NCBI RefSeq assembly: GCF_028610675.1
Contig: NZ_JAQQWS010000016.1
Location: 1 to 64,000 of the forward strand
Direction: 5' to 3'
Origin: Alkalihalobacillus pseudalcaliphilus
GTDB taxonomy: Bacteria > Bacillota > Bacilli > Bacillales > Bacillaceae_D
DNA: 64,000 bases
Positions 7,918-15,573 of the stretch are shown one piece after another (positions within the stretch are counted from its first letter, which is position 1; every line of letters starts with the position of its first letter). Below the pieces are notes generated by a model. The model saw only the letters and a list, made by a program, of their open reading frames with translations. It had not been told where the DNA came from and did not search any database. The translations under genes were made by a program, and so were the position numbers.

Positions 7918-9041
7918 ATGAGTAGCACCCTCTCTGGATCTACCGTCACCCACACCTCTTCACCGTCATGAAAAACACGTTCTCCGGGTACATATGTTTT
8001 CTCAATTCCTATTTCACGATCACCGACCTGGACATCATAGCGAATCGTTGCCCCCAAATACGTATGCATTTTTACTTTACCTTCTATTTTATTCTCTGCT
8101 TGTATCGCCGAATCTTTCGCATATACATTCATTCCCTCTGGACGAATTAACACATGAAGGGAATCTTCTTCTTTATTAAAACTTGATTTTAACAGGAAAT
8201 TCTCTACCTTTATTAGTGAGCCATCTGGTTGGCTTTGGACATGTTTTCCTACGAAAATATTCGACGACCCGACAAAATCAGCGACAAATGGATTCGTAGG
8301 ATTACTGTATAGCTCTGTCGGTGTCGCCATTTGAATAATTTCACCATCCTTCATAACCGCGACACGATCGGCCATACTCATCGCTTCTTCTTGATCATGA
8401 GTCACAAATACCGTTGTAATCCCTAAGTCCTGCTGGATTTTTCTAATCGTTGTTCTCATCGTATTCCTTAGTTTTTTATCTAAGTTAGATAAAGGCTCAT
8501 CCATGAGCAAGACAGCAGGCTCCATCACCAGTGCTCGAGCTAATGCGACGCGCTGCTGCTGCCCACCAGAGAGCTCGTTAGTCCCTCTTTCAGCAAGATG
8601 TCCCAACTCCACATATTCAAGGGCTTCTGTTACTTTTTCAATAATATGTTTGGGCGGTTTAGCTAAGCGTCTGCTTAATAAACGAGCTAAACTGCTGACT
8701 TTCCTCCCTAACTTTCCATTGTAAAAATCACGAATTGTTAATCCATAGGAGACATTTTCAAAAACATTATAATGGGGGAACAGGGCGTAGCTTTGAAATA
8801 CCATGCCACAATTCCGCTTATTTGCCGGTAATCGATTAATGACTTGGTTATTAAAGAGTATTTCTCCAGAAGTAGGCGTCTCAAAACCTGCAATACAACG
8901 CATCGTTGTTGTTTTCCCACAACCGGAAGGGCCAAGAAGGGCAAAGAACTCCCCTTCTTGTATATCTAGATTGACATGATTTAATGCTGTTACGTCATTT
9001 CCATACTTTTTTACAAGATTTCTTACCTTCACACCACTCAT
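7914..9041 (-). CDS. ABC importer ATP-binding protein (FbpC/PotA type) with a helical-domain insertion
   Basis: A 375-residue ATPase with Walker A GPSGCGKTT, Q-loop VFQSYALFPH, signature LSGGQQQR, Walker B LLMDEP, the switch His in VTHDQEE and a C-terminal TOBE regulatory domain (about residues 270-375). Between the Q-loop and the signature there is an insert of roughly 25 residues (around NGKLGRKVSSLARLLSRR, rich in Arg/Lys) not usual in this family. The start is the ATG at 9039-9041, eight bases behind GGAGG. It powers the permease encoded immediately downstream. Confidence 0.9.
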   Translation of the reverse strand: MSGVKVRNLVKKYGNDVTALNHVNLDIQEGEFFALLGPSGCGKTTTMRCIAGFETPTSGEILFNNQVINRLPANKRNCGMVFQSYALFPHYNVFENVSYGLTIRDFYNGKLGRKVSSLARLLSRRLAKPPKHIIEKVTEALEYVELGHLAERGTNELSGGQQQRVALARALVMEPAVLLMDEPLSNLDKKLRNTMRTTIRKIQQDLGITTVFVTHDQEEAMSMADRVAVMKDGEIIQMATPTELYSNPTNPFVADFVGSSNIFVGKHVQSQPDGSLIKVENFLLKSSFNKEEDSLHVLIRPEGMNVYAKDSAIQAENKIEGKVKMHTYLGATIRYDVQVGDREIGIEKTYVPGERVFHDGEEVWVTVDPERVLLI

Positions 9042-9070
9042 TGATTCGCCCTCCTCATATCCGACCTTGC

Positions 9071-10087
9071 TTATTGATATCTTTCTCGCCATTCATTTCG
9101 AATTCTGTCATAGTTTTCTACAACCCAGTCAATATCAAGATCCATAGCCTTATCCTTTAAACTATCTAATGTTAAAGGCGACTTGCCTTCTATACTTGGA
9201 TCAATCGGAATGTGGAACCAGTCTGCTTTAATCTGCTGTCCTTTTGGCGAAAGCATAAAATCAATCAATTGCTCGGCCCCTTCACTGTTTGGACCATTTT
9301 CAATCATGGCAGCTGGGTTAACTAGCACTGGTGTGTTGGCAGGAATATGAAAGTCAACGGATTCACCACGATCCTTCATTTGATAAGCCATAAAATCAAA
9401 ACCAATACCAATTGAAGCTTCTCCTGCAGCTGCTGCTTGTGCTGGCGCACCACCTGAATCAGGGAAACTACTCACATTCTCAACCAGTGCATCAAAGTAC
9501 GCCCAGCCACTCTCTTCACCTTTATCCATCAGCTGACTAAGCACTAATAAGGTCGCTGTCCCAGATGCTGCTGGGTTCGGCATTTGGATTTCGCCAGCCC
9601 ATTTTTCATCTAATAATTCATCCCATGTTTGCGGAAGCTCTGATTCGTCAACTAAGTCTGTGTTATAAATAAGACCCAGCACAAATACCTCCATACCTAC
9701 CCATTTAAAGTCCTCATGACGCATTTTAATACCATCCTGATACACATCCCAATTCTCAGCTAACTCAGGTGTATACGCCTGGATAAACCCTCTTTCAATC
9801 GCTGATTCGAACGGCAAAATACCTCCGCCACCATACCAAACATCGGCCTCAGGATTGTCCATTTCCGCTATCATCTGATTCACTAAAACATTCGTGCCTG
9901 CATAATGAACATTGACCGGCGTACCCGTCTCTTCCTCAAAAGCCTCGGCAATTTCTCGTGTCATATCTGGTGTTTCGGGGGAATACAAGGTGACTGCTGC
10001 GCCACCTCCCTCTGAATCTGAACCTCCACAAGCTACTAAAAGCAACGTACATGAAAGAAATAGAATCACACTAGCAAACCGTCTCAT
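9071..10087 (-). CDS. Substrate-binding lipoprotein of the Fbp/aminoethylphosphonate-like ABC importer
   Basis: A 338-residue periplasmic-type binding protein anchored by a lipobox (LVAC, Cys20). The family motif PNPAASGTA near the middle, and YSPETPD at the start of the mature domain, place it with the iron(III)/2-aminoethylphosphonate/thiamine binding cluster (PBP2 type II). I do not see the paired tyrosines typical of ferric-binding FbpA, so iron is not assured. The mature chain is very acidic. The start is the ATG at 10085-10087, seven bases behind GGAGG. Being next to glpD, an organophosphate substrate is thinkable, but this is inference. Confidence 0.85.
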   Translation of the reverse strand: MRRFASVILFLSCTLLLVACGGSDSEGGGAAVTLYSPETPDMTREIAEAFEEETGTPVNVHYAGTNVLVNQMIAEMDNPEADVWYGGGGILPFESAIERGFIQAYTPELAENWDVYQDGIKMRHEDFKWVGMEVFVLGLIYNTDLVDESELPQTWDELLDEKWAGEIQMPNPAASGTATLLVLSQLMDKGEESGWAYFDALVENVSSFPDSGGAPAQAAAAGEASIGIGFDFMAYQMKDRGESVDFHIPANTPVLVNPAAMIENGPNSEGAEQLIDFMLSPKGQQIKADWFHIPIDPSIEGKSPLTLDSLKDKAMDLDIDWVVENYDRIRNEWRERYQ

Positions 10088-10132
10088 ACATAACCCTCCC
10101 AATCTTTCTTTTATATTCGTTTCTTTAACTCC

Positions 10133-10195
10133 AAAAAAATAGAAGAGAATATCTCTAAAACGAAGAAGGCTCTTCTGCTTTAGGTTTCTCTTCTA
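10133..10195 (-). terminator. Long hairpin with T-tract upstream of the ABC operon (glpD terminator or attenuator)
   Basis: On the minus strand TAGAAGAGAA pairs with TTCTCTTCTA across an internal partly paired region, and ATTTTTTT follows. A TATAAT hexamer (10208-10213) sits just upstream, so a transcript starting near 10200 would meet this hairpin at once, about 110 bases before the binding-protein gene. It may simply end glpD, or it may attenuate the transporter operon. No good -35 accompanies the TATAAT. Confidence 0.7.
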
Positions 10196-10350
10196 TTCTC
10201 TATCAGATTATATGTTTGTCTATATGACACTATTCCACCTAATACTTGAATTAAAATTTTAAGTATGATGGTTAGAACGTTAACTGCAGCTGTTACACAC
10301 ACTCCAAATTGTAGCATGATCGGTTGGAGTTACCTAGGTAGTAGTGAGAA

Positions 10351-12003
10351 TCAATCGCTCGGTGTTTCAGCTTGGTTGATTCTTTCTGCTAACTCTTGGC
10401 TATATGCCACTTTTGTTTCTTTTGACCAACTAAAATGGTCTGCCATATACTCAATAACGGCATCTTTCCATGTTTTCACCCAATCGATATTAAAAAAGAG
10501 GGCTCCTGTTCGATTGATGAAAAAGTCGATTGGTTTTGTGACCATTTCTTCTTCTATTCCATAACGAAGCTGGGCGTAGACAGCGAGATCCAACTCATGA
10601 TTCGCTTCACGCTCAAAATCAGCGACATAGCTAAAAACCTTCTCGGTATTGGATCCGTATAAGTGCACGAGTTTTTCGGCCTGACTTTCCTCAAAGCCTA
10701 ATTCCCGACCATGGCGAATCGTTTCCTTTACAAATGCCGGATAGTTGTGCGAACCACCCACATGCCCACCAGAGATCGGCATGTTTTTCGTTTGGCTCGG
10801 TGAATATAAGACCGCATATTCCTCTTTGAGTAGTTTCACAACTAGATTTACCGTTAGCTCTGCCATCTTTCTGTAGCCTGTCAATTTCCCCCCGGCAATG
10901 GAGATGAGACCAGAATCAGATTGCCAAATTTCGTCCTTACGTGAAATCTCCGACTCCTTTTTACCTTCTTCATATATGAGTGGACGAAGCCCCGCCCAAC
11001 TAGACTCGACATCTTTTTCTGTCACAGTCACATGCGGAAACATATAGGATATGGCCTTTAGCAAATAGGAACGATCAGACTCGCTCATCGTAGGATTTGA
11101 CGTATCCCCTTCAAAGAACGTATCCGTTGTTCCGACATACGTTTTATTTTCACGAGGTATAGCAAAAACCATCCTGCCGTCTGGTGTATCAAAATATACG
11201 GCTTGTTTTAACGGAAAGACCGATTGGTCAACAACAATATGCACACCTTTTGATAGCTTTAGTTGCTTCCCTTGCTTCGATTTGTCAAATTCACGAACAT
11301 CATCAACCCATGGTCCTGTTGCATTGACGACCTTTTTCGCATATAGTTCCACCGTATCACCTGTCAACAAATCACGAACCTCGGCACCAACCACTTGCCC
11401 ACCTTCATAGATAAGACCTTCAGCCCTCACATAATTAAGTGCATCAGCACCATATTTGATCGCTTCCTTTAAAACCTCTATCGTTAAACGAGCATCATCT
11501 GTACGATACTCCACATAATAACCGCCACCCTTTAAACCAACTTGGTTCACAAGTGGTTCACGAGCAATCGTTTCTTCGACCGTGAGCATTTTTCTCCGTT
11601 CCTTCTTCTTGACACCAGCCAAGAAATCATACACTTGCAAACCAAACGAAGTCGAGAATTTACCAAAAGTACCGCCTTCATGGAAAGGTAAAAGCATCCA
11701 TTCTGGTGTTGTCACATGTGGTCCGTTTTCGTACACAATTTCTCTTTCCTTACCTACTTCAGCGACAAGCCTTACCTCCAATTGCTTGAGATAACGCAAA
11801 CCTCCATGTACAAGCTTTGTTGAACGACTCGATGTACCCGCTGCAAAATCTTGCATTTCTATAAGTCCTATTTTCATCCCCCGAGAACTAGCATCTAAAG
11901 CGATTCCTGCTCCAGTAATACCACCGCCAATAACTAGAACGTCTAATTGCTGCTGACTCATACTCGCTAAAATACTGCTTCTATTCGTACTTGAAAAATT
12001 CAT
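10351..12003 (-). CDS. glpD: Aerobic glycerol-3-phosphate dehydrogenase GlpD
   Basis: A 550-residue FAD-dependent enzyme oxidising sn-glycerol 3-phosphate to dihydroxyacetone phosphate at the membrane, passing electrons to quinone. The N-terminal FAD-binding motif VIGGGITGAGIALDASSRG (about residues 25-43), TKLVHGGLRYL and the later SWAGLRPL and SIAGGKLTGYRKMA motifs are intact, and a C-terminal DAO_C domain follows. Length matches B. subtilis GlpD. The start ATG lies nine bases behind GGGGAGG. The leader holds a terminator like that controlled by the antiterminator GlpP in B. subtilis. glpF, glpK and glpP are not in the window. Confidence 0.96.
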   Translation of the reverse strand: MNFSSTNRSSILASMSQQQLDVLVIGGGITGAGIALDASSRGMKIGLIEMQDFAAGTSSRSTKLVHGGLRYLKQLEVRLVAEVGKEREIVYENGPHVTTPEWMLLPFHEGGTFGKFSTSFGLQVYDFLAGVKKKERRKMLTVEETIAREPLVNQVGLKGGGYYVEYRTDDARLTIEVLKEAIKYGADALNYVRAEGLIYEGGQVVGAEVRDLLTGDTVELYAKKVVNATGPWVDDVREFDKSKQGKQLKLSKGVHIVVDQSVFPLKQAVYFDTPDGRMVFAIPRENKTYVGTTDTFFEGDTSNPTMSESDRSYLLKAISYMFPHVTVTEKDVESSWAGLRPLIYEEGKKESEISRKDEIWQSDSGLISIAGGKLTGYRKMAELTVNLVVKLLKEEYAVLYSPSQTKNMPISGGHVGGSHNYPAFVKETIRHGRELGFEESQAEKLVHLYGSNTEKVFSYVADFEREANHELDLAVYAQLRYGIEEEMVTKPIDFFINRTGALFFNIDWVKTWKDAVIEYMADHFSWSKETKVAYSQELAERINQAETPSD

Positions 12004-12031
12004 TTCATTCAGCCTCCCCGAAGTTTAGGAC

Positions 12032-12082
12032 AAAAAAAGACCACACTACTATTAGGCATCCTTCCCCAATATCGTGTGGTCT
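12032..12082 (-). terminator. Terminator in the glpD leader (GlpP-type antitermination target)
   Basis: AGACCACAC (minus strand) pairs with GTGTGGTCT and runs straight into seven T, about 30 bases before glpD and downstream of its promoter. In B. subtilis, GlpP bound to glycerol 3-phosphate prevents termination at an inverted repeat in the glpD leader. The position and form here match; GlpP dependence is inferred. Confidence 0.85.
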
Positions 12083-12121
12083 CTCTTTTTCTCTACCAAC
12101 TTTTATGATGATGTTATCTTC

Positions 12122-12150
12122 ATATTACTACCTTAAAAATGAAAAAGCAA
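12122..12150 (-). promoter_or_regulatory. Predicted sigma-A promoter of glpD
   Basis: TTGCTT (12145-12150), 17 bp, TAATAT (12122-12127). Transcription would start near 12115, ahead of the leader terminator. Confidence 0.6.
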
Positions 12151-12267
12151 CTGTCATTGCTTGTCCTTTTTATCACAGACACGAACCGTTTTCTTGCCTA
12201 TAAACCTGTATAAACGCATAGCCCATACAAGGAGAAATCTAGGACATAATCCACCATGATGTCGAAA

Positions 12268-12296
12268 CTGAAATAGCGTGGGGATCACTATTTCAG
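12268..12296. repeat. Inverted repeat upstream of the glpD promoter
   Basis: CTGAAATAG (12268-12276) and CTATTTCAG (12288-12296) form a 9-bp perfect stem. It is followed on either strand by only a weak T-rich stretch. It could be a weak terminator between the small Gly-rich gene and glpD. Apart from this and the glpD leader, nothing was seen in 12083-12358. Confidence 0.55.
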
Positions 12297-12358
12297 CTTC
12301 TATTGTCTATTCCCTTTGAGCGTTCGAATTAACCCTTATATGTTGCCGGAGAGAGCAC

Positions 12359-12390
12359 AAAAAAACACGACTGGAACGTCCAGTCATGTT
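12359..12390 (-). terminator. Terminator of the Gly/Tyr-rich gene
   Basis: ACATGACTGGA pairs with TCCAGTCGTGT (one G-U pair) on the minus strand and is followed by seven T, just after the stop codon at 12399. Confidence 0.85.
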
Positions 12391-12398
12391 TCCCCTTC

Positions 12399-12719
12399 TT
12401 AATAGTAATAATAAGGAGGGTAATACGGCGGATATCCGTACCCGTATCCCCCAGGAAATAAAGCGTTCGCTGCAAGGCCCCCTAAGAACCCACCTACAAA
12501 AGGTCCTCCAAAGCCATAACCAAACCCAAAGCCCGGGCGACCTCCCCATCTACCTGGTCTACCACCCCAACGGCCTGGACGTCCGCCCCACGGTCTTCTA
12601 ACCATTGACGGGTCATACGAATGGGTCGGTACGTGTGTGACATGATGTTGATGTGGTTCATAATTATAGGACTGTGACGGGTAACCGTCATAAGAGTGTT
12701 GCTCATGATAATGATTCAT
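12399..12719 (-). CDS. Gly/Tyr/His-rich small protein, possibly a spore-surface protein
   Basis: A 106-residue protein of biased composition: an N-terminal third rich in His, Tyr and Ser, a middle with three tandem WGGRPG units, a glycine/phenylalanine-rich hydrophobic segment (GFGFGYGFGG onward), and a tail of Tyr and Pro (PPYYPPYYYY). It has no classical signal peptide. Similar His/Gly/Tyr-rich proteins occur in Bacillus spore coats, so a coat or crust role is plausible but unproven. AAAGGAGG lies 11 bases before the ATG. It stands alone between glpD and the dioxygenase genes, with its own terminator. Confidence 0.7.
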   Translation of the reverse strand: MNHYHEQHSYDGYPSQSYNYEPHQHHVTHVPTHSYDPSMVRRPWGGRPGRWGGRPGRWGGRPGFGFGYGFGGPFVGGFLGGLAANALFPGGYGYGYPPYYPPYYYY

Positions 12720-12858
12720 CTAGACATATACCTCCTTTAAATAACTGCTAACAGTATATGCATATGTCTAGATTTGTTCTGGGCGAGTGACCTACTATAC
12801 ATAATAAAAAATAGGTACTTACCCCAAACCCTTTATAAACAACTCCATGTACAGGCCA

Positions 12859-13845
12859 TTAATCCTCATATTCTTTCTCAAACTCTTTATCACTTCGTAC
12901 CGTATCGATATGTCTGACAGCTTGTTCAATCTGTTCTCGTTTGCCCTCTAAAAATGGAGGTAACGATAATTTTTCACCTAATGTCTCATAAGGCTCATCG
13001 CCCATAAAACCAGGTCCATCTGTCGCAAATTCAAATAAAATTTGAGGAGCAACTCTTGCATACAACGACTCAAAGAAATGACGATTCACATATCCTGAAG
13101 TATTAAAGCCCATTGAATCAAGATGTTTCGTCCACTCATCTAATACCGTCCGATCCTCGACTCTAAAAGCCGCATGGTGTACAGTGCCGTAACCTTGGAC
13201 AGCCCGTGGTAACACTTGATTATGCTCCACCACAATCTGTGCACCATTTCCGCCTTCCCCCACTTCAAATAAATAACGACTTCCCTCTTTCGACACTTCT
13301 TTAAATAATAACGCTTGCTCCAATACTTGTTTAAAGAAATCAACATTAGCGACTCGAACAAATATCGGACCAAGTCCCGTAATCGCATACTCTAAAGGAA
13401 TCGGACCATTCTTCCAAGGTGTACCACTTGCAACACCATCATTATGCTCATCGGAAATAAGTTGATAATGCTGATCATCAAAATCAACAAACGATAACGT
13501 CTTTTTGCCAAACTCCTCTTTAATTCCCTCATGCTTAACATCGAGACGATCAAATCTCTTCACCCAATAATCAATGGCTGCATCACTCGGAACTCGGAAT
13601 GATGTTTTAAAAATCTCATCTGTCCCATGCTGCCCTTTAGGAATACCCGGGAAATCAAAGAACGTCATATCAGTCCCCGCATTCCCCTCATCATCAGCAA
13701 AAAATAAATGGTAAGTGCGGATATCATCTTGATTAACCGTCTTCTTAACTAATCGCATTCCTAACGTATACGTGAAAAACTCATAATTCTTCTCGGCACT
13801 ACTCGTAATCGCCGTAACATGGTGAATCCCTTTTAAACTGTTCAT
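12859..13845 (-). CDS. Ring-cleaving dioxygenase-like VOC protein (MhqA/MhqO family), copy 1
   Basis: A 328-residue protein with two tandem glyoxalase/VOC modules: metal-site candidates are His in GIHHVTAIT (start) and VHHAAFRV (about residue 218), and Glu in ILFEFATDGPGF. MhqA/MhqO proteins of B. subtilis belong to the MhqR regulon induced by catechol and hydroquinones and are thought to cleave such rings. The start used is ATG 13843-13845, because AAAAGGAG directly abuts the ATG at 13854 and is nine bases from this one. It is a paralogue of the gene at 14050-14994, in the same direction, with a 200-bp spacer. Confidence 0.85.
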   Translation of the reverse strand: MNSLKGIHHVTAITSSAEKNYEFFTYTLGMRLVKKTVNQDDIRTYHLFFADDEGNAGTDMTFFDFPGIPKGQHGTDEIFKTSFRVPSDAAIDYWVKRFDRLDVKHEGIKEEFGKKTLSFVDFDDQHYQLISDEHNDGVASGTPWKNGPIPLEYAITGLGPIFVRVANVDFFKQVLEQALLFKEVSKEGSRYLFEVGEGGNGAQIVVEHNQVLPRAVQGYGTVHHAAFRVEDRTVLDEWTKHLDSMGFNTSGYVNRHFFESLYARVAPQILFEFATDGPGFMGDEPYETLGEKLSLPPFLEGKREQIEQAVRHIDTVRSDKEFEKEYED

Positions 13846-13930
13846 ATCATTCATCTCCTTTTAATATCGTTACTAGGTGAAAATTTGGATGGAGGGGAGG
13901 CCGGTTCCCTCGTTGTGGGCTCGGTGATGC

Positions 13931-14036
13931 CGTTTTCCTACAACACTAGGGTTATTTTGCTGTGGGAGTGTTGTTACTTCTTGGCTTTTCCTACAACACT
14001 ACGGCCATTTTTCTCTGCCAGTGTTGTCATTTCTTT
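13931..14036. repeat. Two tandem 53-bp units, each with an inverted repeat
   Basis: Units start at 13931 and 13984 with CGTTTTCCTACAACACTA and GCTTTTCCTACAACACTA. Each contains ACAACACT and, about 20 bp on, AGTGTTGT, so each can fold into an 8-bp hairpin. The loops differ more than the arms. No T-tract makes them clear terminators. They fill the spacer between the two VOC genes. Confidence 0.8.
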
Positions 14037-14049
14037 TATTTTCCCTTGT

Positions 14050-14994
14050 TTAATCTTCTTTAATCGGCGTCAACTTGGCTTCGATTTCTGCTCGTTTTTC
14101 CTCTAAGAAAGGCGGCAAGTCTAATGTCTCACCTAAAGTCTCGACGTCTGCATCCACTAAGAAGCCTGGCCCATCTGTTGCAATCTCAAATAGAATGCCA
14201 TTGGACTCACGGAAATAAAGACTTTTGAAGTAATGGCGGTCGACAATACCTGATGAGTGAAAGCCTCTTGCCTTTACCTCTTTGTCCCAATGTTCTAGCT
14301 CCTCATCATTTTTGGCACGAATCGCTAAATGATGAACACTTCCTCGTCCTGGCTTCTCAGGCTCACCATCTAATTGCTTCACGACAATCTCACCGAATGC
14401 TTCACCTTCAATCGATTGAAAAATCCACTCATTTTCCTTTTGAGAAACTTCCGTATAACCAAATATCTCTTGAAGTGTCGCCGCCATTTTTTCAAGTCGT
14501 CGTACCGTTATTTCAATCGGTCCCATCCCTTGAATTTGGTGCTCCTTAGGAACGTCTGATTTCTCCCACGTCTCCCAATGATCAAGCTTTTGTCCATTCG
14601 CAACAGTGAGCACCATCCGTAAATTTTCTGAGTCTTCGAAGTGTAGGGCAGGTCGATTTGCATACGTTGTAATTCCACTATGCTTCACACCAAATTCTTC
14701 AAAGCGTTCTCTCCAATAAACTAAACTGTCCATAGTTGGCACTAATAACCCAATTTGAGTAATCGCGTTCGTTCCTCGGTGTGTACGTCCAACGAGCGGG
14801 ATTTCAAAAAAAGTTAACTCGGTACCCGGGCTACCCGTTCTATCACCAAAAAATAAATGATACATCGTCGGGTCATCCTGGTTGACCGTCATTTTGACTC
14901 TTCTCAAGCCAAGAACATTTTTGTAAAAATGGTTATTCATATCAGCATTTTTGGTAATCATCGAAATGTGGTGATGGCCTGGGATGTTAAACAT
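14050..14994 (-). CDS. Ring-cleaving dioxygenase-like VOC protein (MhqA/MhqO family), copy 2
   Basis: A 314-residue paralogue of the upstream-numbered VOC gene. It shares GHHHISMIT at the start, VNQDDPTMYHLFF, VHHLAIRA and ILFEIATDGPGF, supplying the candidate His/Glu metal ligands, and the same PPFLE-R-IE ending. It probably binds Fe or Mn and handles aromatic or quinone compounds. AAAGGAGG lies eight bases before the ATG. A palindromic operator related to that of the adjacent marR gene overlaps its promoter region, so this gene and its neighbour are probably repressed by that MarR protein. Confidence 0.88.
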   Translation of the reverse strand: MFNIPGHHHISMITKNADMNNHFYKNVLGLRRVKMTVNQDDPTMYHLFFGDRTGSPGTELTFFEIPLVGRTHRGTNAITQIGLLVPTMDSLVYWRERFEEFGVKHSGITTYANRPALHFEDSENLRMVLTVANGQKLDHWETWEKSDVPKEHQIQGMGPIEITVRRLEKMAATLQEIFGYTEVSQKENEWIFQSIEGEAFGEIVVKQLDGEPEKPGRGSVHHLAIRAKNDEELEHWDKEVKARGFHSSGIVDRHYFKSLYFRESNGILFEIATDGPGFLVDADVETLGETLDLPPFLEEKRAEIEAKLTPIKED

Positions 14995-15015
14995 AATGTA
15001 TTCCTCCTTTAATTT

Positions 15016-15037
15016 TCAATTGATTAGTCAAGTGATA
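15016..15037. promoter_or_regulatory. Putative MarR operator before the VOC gene
   Basis: TCAATTGATTAGTCAAGTGATA, read on the minus strand as TATCACTTGACT and AATCAATTGA, closely matches the palindrome in front of the marR gene (shared TATCACTT-AC...TCAA-TGA). Its place just upstream of the ribosome-binding site of the 14994 gene fits a repressor site. Confidence 0.6.
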
Positions 15038-15052
15038 GGGTAAAAAAATATC

Positions 15053-15487
15053 CTACCCCATTTTATTTTCACTGTTTTTTTGTACTTTTGTTATTAACGT
15101 ATATAATTGCTTTTGCTCTTCTTCTGTTAAGCATTCATCAAAAAATGAGGACTGAAAAGCTAATTGTGCGTCAAAGGCCTCTTCAAGCTTTTGCTTACCT
15201 GCCTCTGTTAAAAATATCGTCTTCGTTTTCCAATTTTGCTTCCGTTCGATGAGGCCTTCTTTTTCAAGACGAGTGAGCATGCGCGAAATACCACCTTGCG
15301 TGACCGTCGCTTTGGCTGCTAACTCATTCTGTGTTAATGGCCCATAAACGGATATTTGGTTTAGAACATCAAATTGTGCAGACGTTAAATCATAAGGTTT
15401 CAAGAAATCATTCGATAATAAATTACTCTGATGCGTAAATCGCGATAGCCTCAACCAAATTAAAGATCCACGTGTATTCTTTTGCAT
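15053..15487 (-). CDS. MarR-family transcriptional regulator (MhqR-like)
   Basis: A 144-residue winged-helix regulator. The recognition region AAKATVTQGGISRMLTRLEKEGL (about 60-85) and the wing with RKQNWKTKTIFLTEAGK are typical of MarR proteins; helical ends form the dimer interface. There is no N-terminal redox Cys of the OhrR type. The adjacent ring-cleaving dioxygenase genes and an MhqR-like box upstream suggest a quinone/phenol-responsive repressor. The ATG at 15485-15487 is used, nine bases behind GGAGTG; the GTG at 15499 would have the Shine-Dalgarno touching it. It reads into the VOC gene. Confidence 0.85.
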   Translation of the reverse strand: MQKNTRGSLIWLRLSRFTHQSNLLSNDFLKPYDLTSAQFDVLNQISVYGPLTQNELAAKATVTQGGISRMLTRLEKEGLIERKQNWKTKTIFLTEAGKQKLEEAFDAQLAFQSSFFDECLTEEEQKQLYTLITKVQKNSENKMG

Positions 15488-15513
15488 ATTTTGAATCACT
15501 CCCTCTCTCTATA

Positions 15514-15541
15514 TTTATCACTTTACCAGTCAACTGATAAA
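15514..15541. promoter_or_regulatory. 28-bp palindromic operator at the marR promoter
   Basis: Two 14-bp arms, TTTATCACTTTACC and AGTCAACTGATAAA, match in 11 of 14 positions as an inverted repeat. It overlaps the predicted -10 region of marR, which suits autorepression. A related site lies at 15016-15037. Confidence 0.65.
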
Positions 15542-15548
15542 AGATCAA
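15520..15548 (-). promoter_or_regulatory. Predicted sigma-A promoter of the marR gene
   Basis: TTGATC (15543-15548), 17 bp, TAAAGT (15520-15525) on the minus strand, embedded in the palindromic operator. Confidence 0.5.
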
Positions 15549-15555
15549 GTCTTTT

Positions 15556-15573
15556 TATCTTGGATTCGAGATA
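15556..15573. promoter_or_regulatory. MhqR-box-like palindrome
   Basis: TATCTTGGATTCGAGATA is an 18-bp palindrome with two mismatched pairs. As I recall it, the B. subtilis MhqR operator is close to TATCTCGAATTCGAGATA. It lies just upstream of the marR -35 element. Confidence 0.6.

Noticed and set aside
10265..10662. Two plus-strand frames opposite the 3' end of glpD
   Set aside because: glpD is complete and well conserved there; no start signal is seen.
12307..12549. Frames on both strands over the Gly/Tyr-rich gene
   Set aside because: They are shadows of a GC-rich repetitive gene and lack ribosome-binding sites.
13846..13890. Third copy of the MarR operator before the first VOC gene
   Set aside because: TTTCACCTAGTAACGATAT matches the other two sites only weakly and is not palindromic enough.
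13931..14036. CRISPR-like array
   Set aside because: Only two units with no separate spacers; the units are homologous along their whole length.
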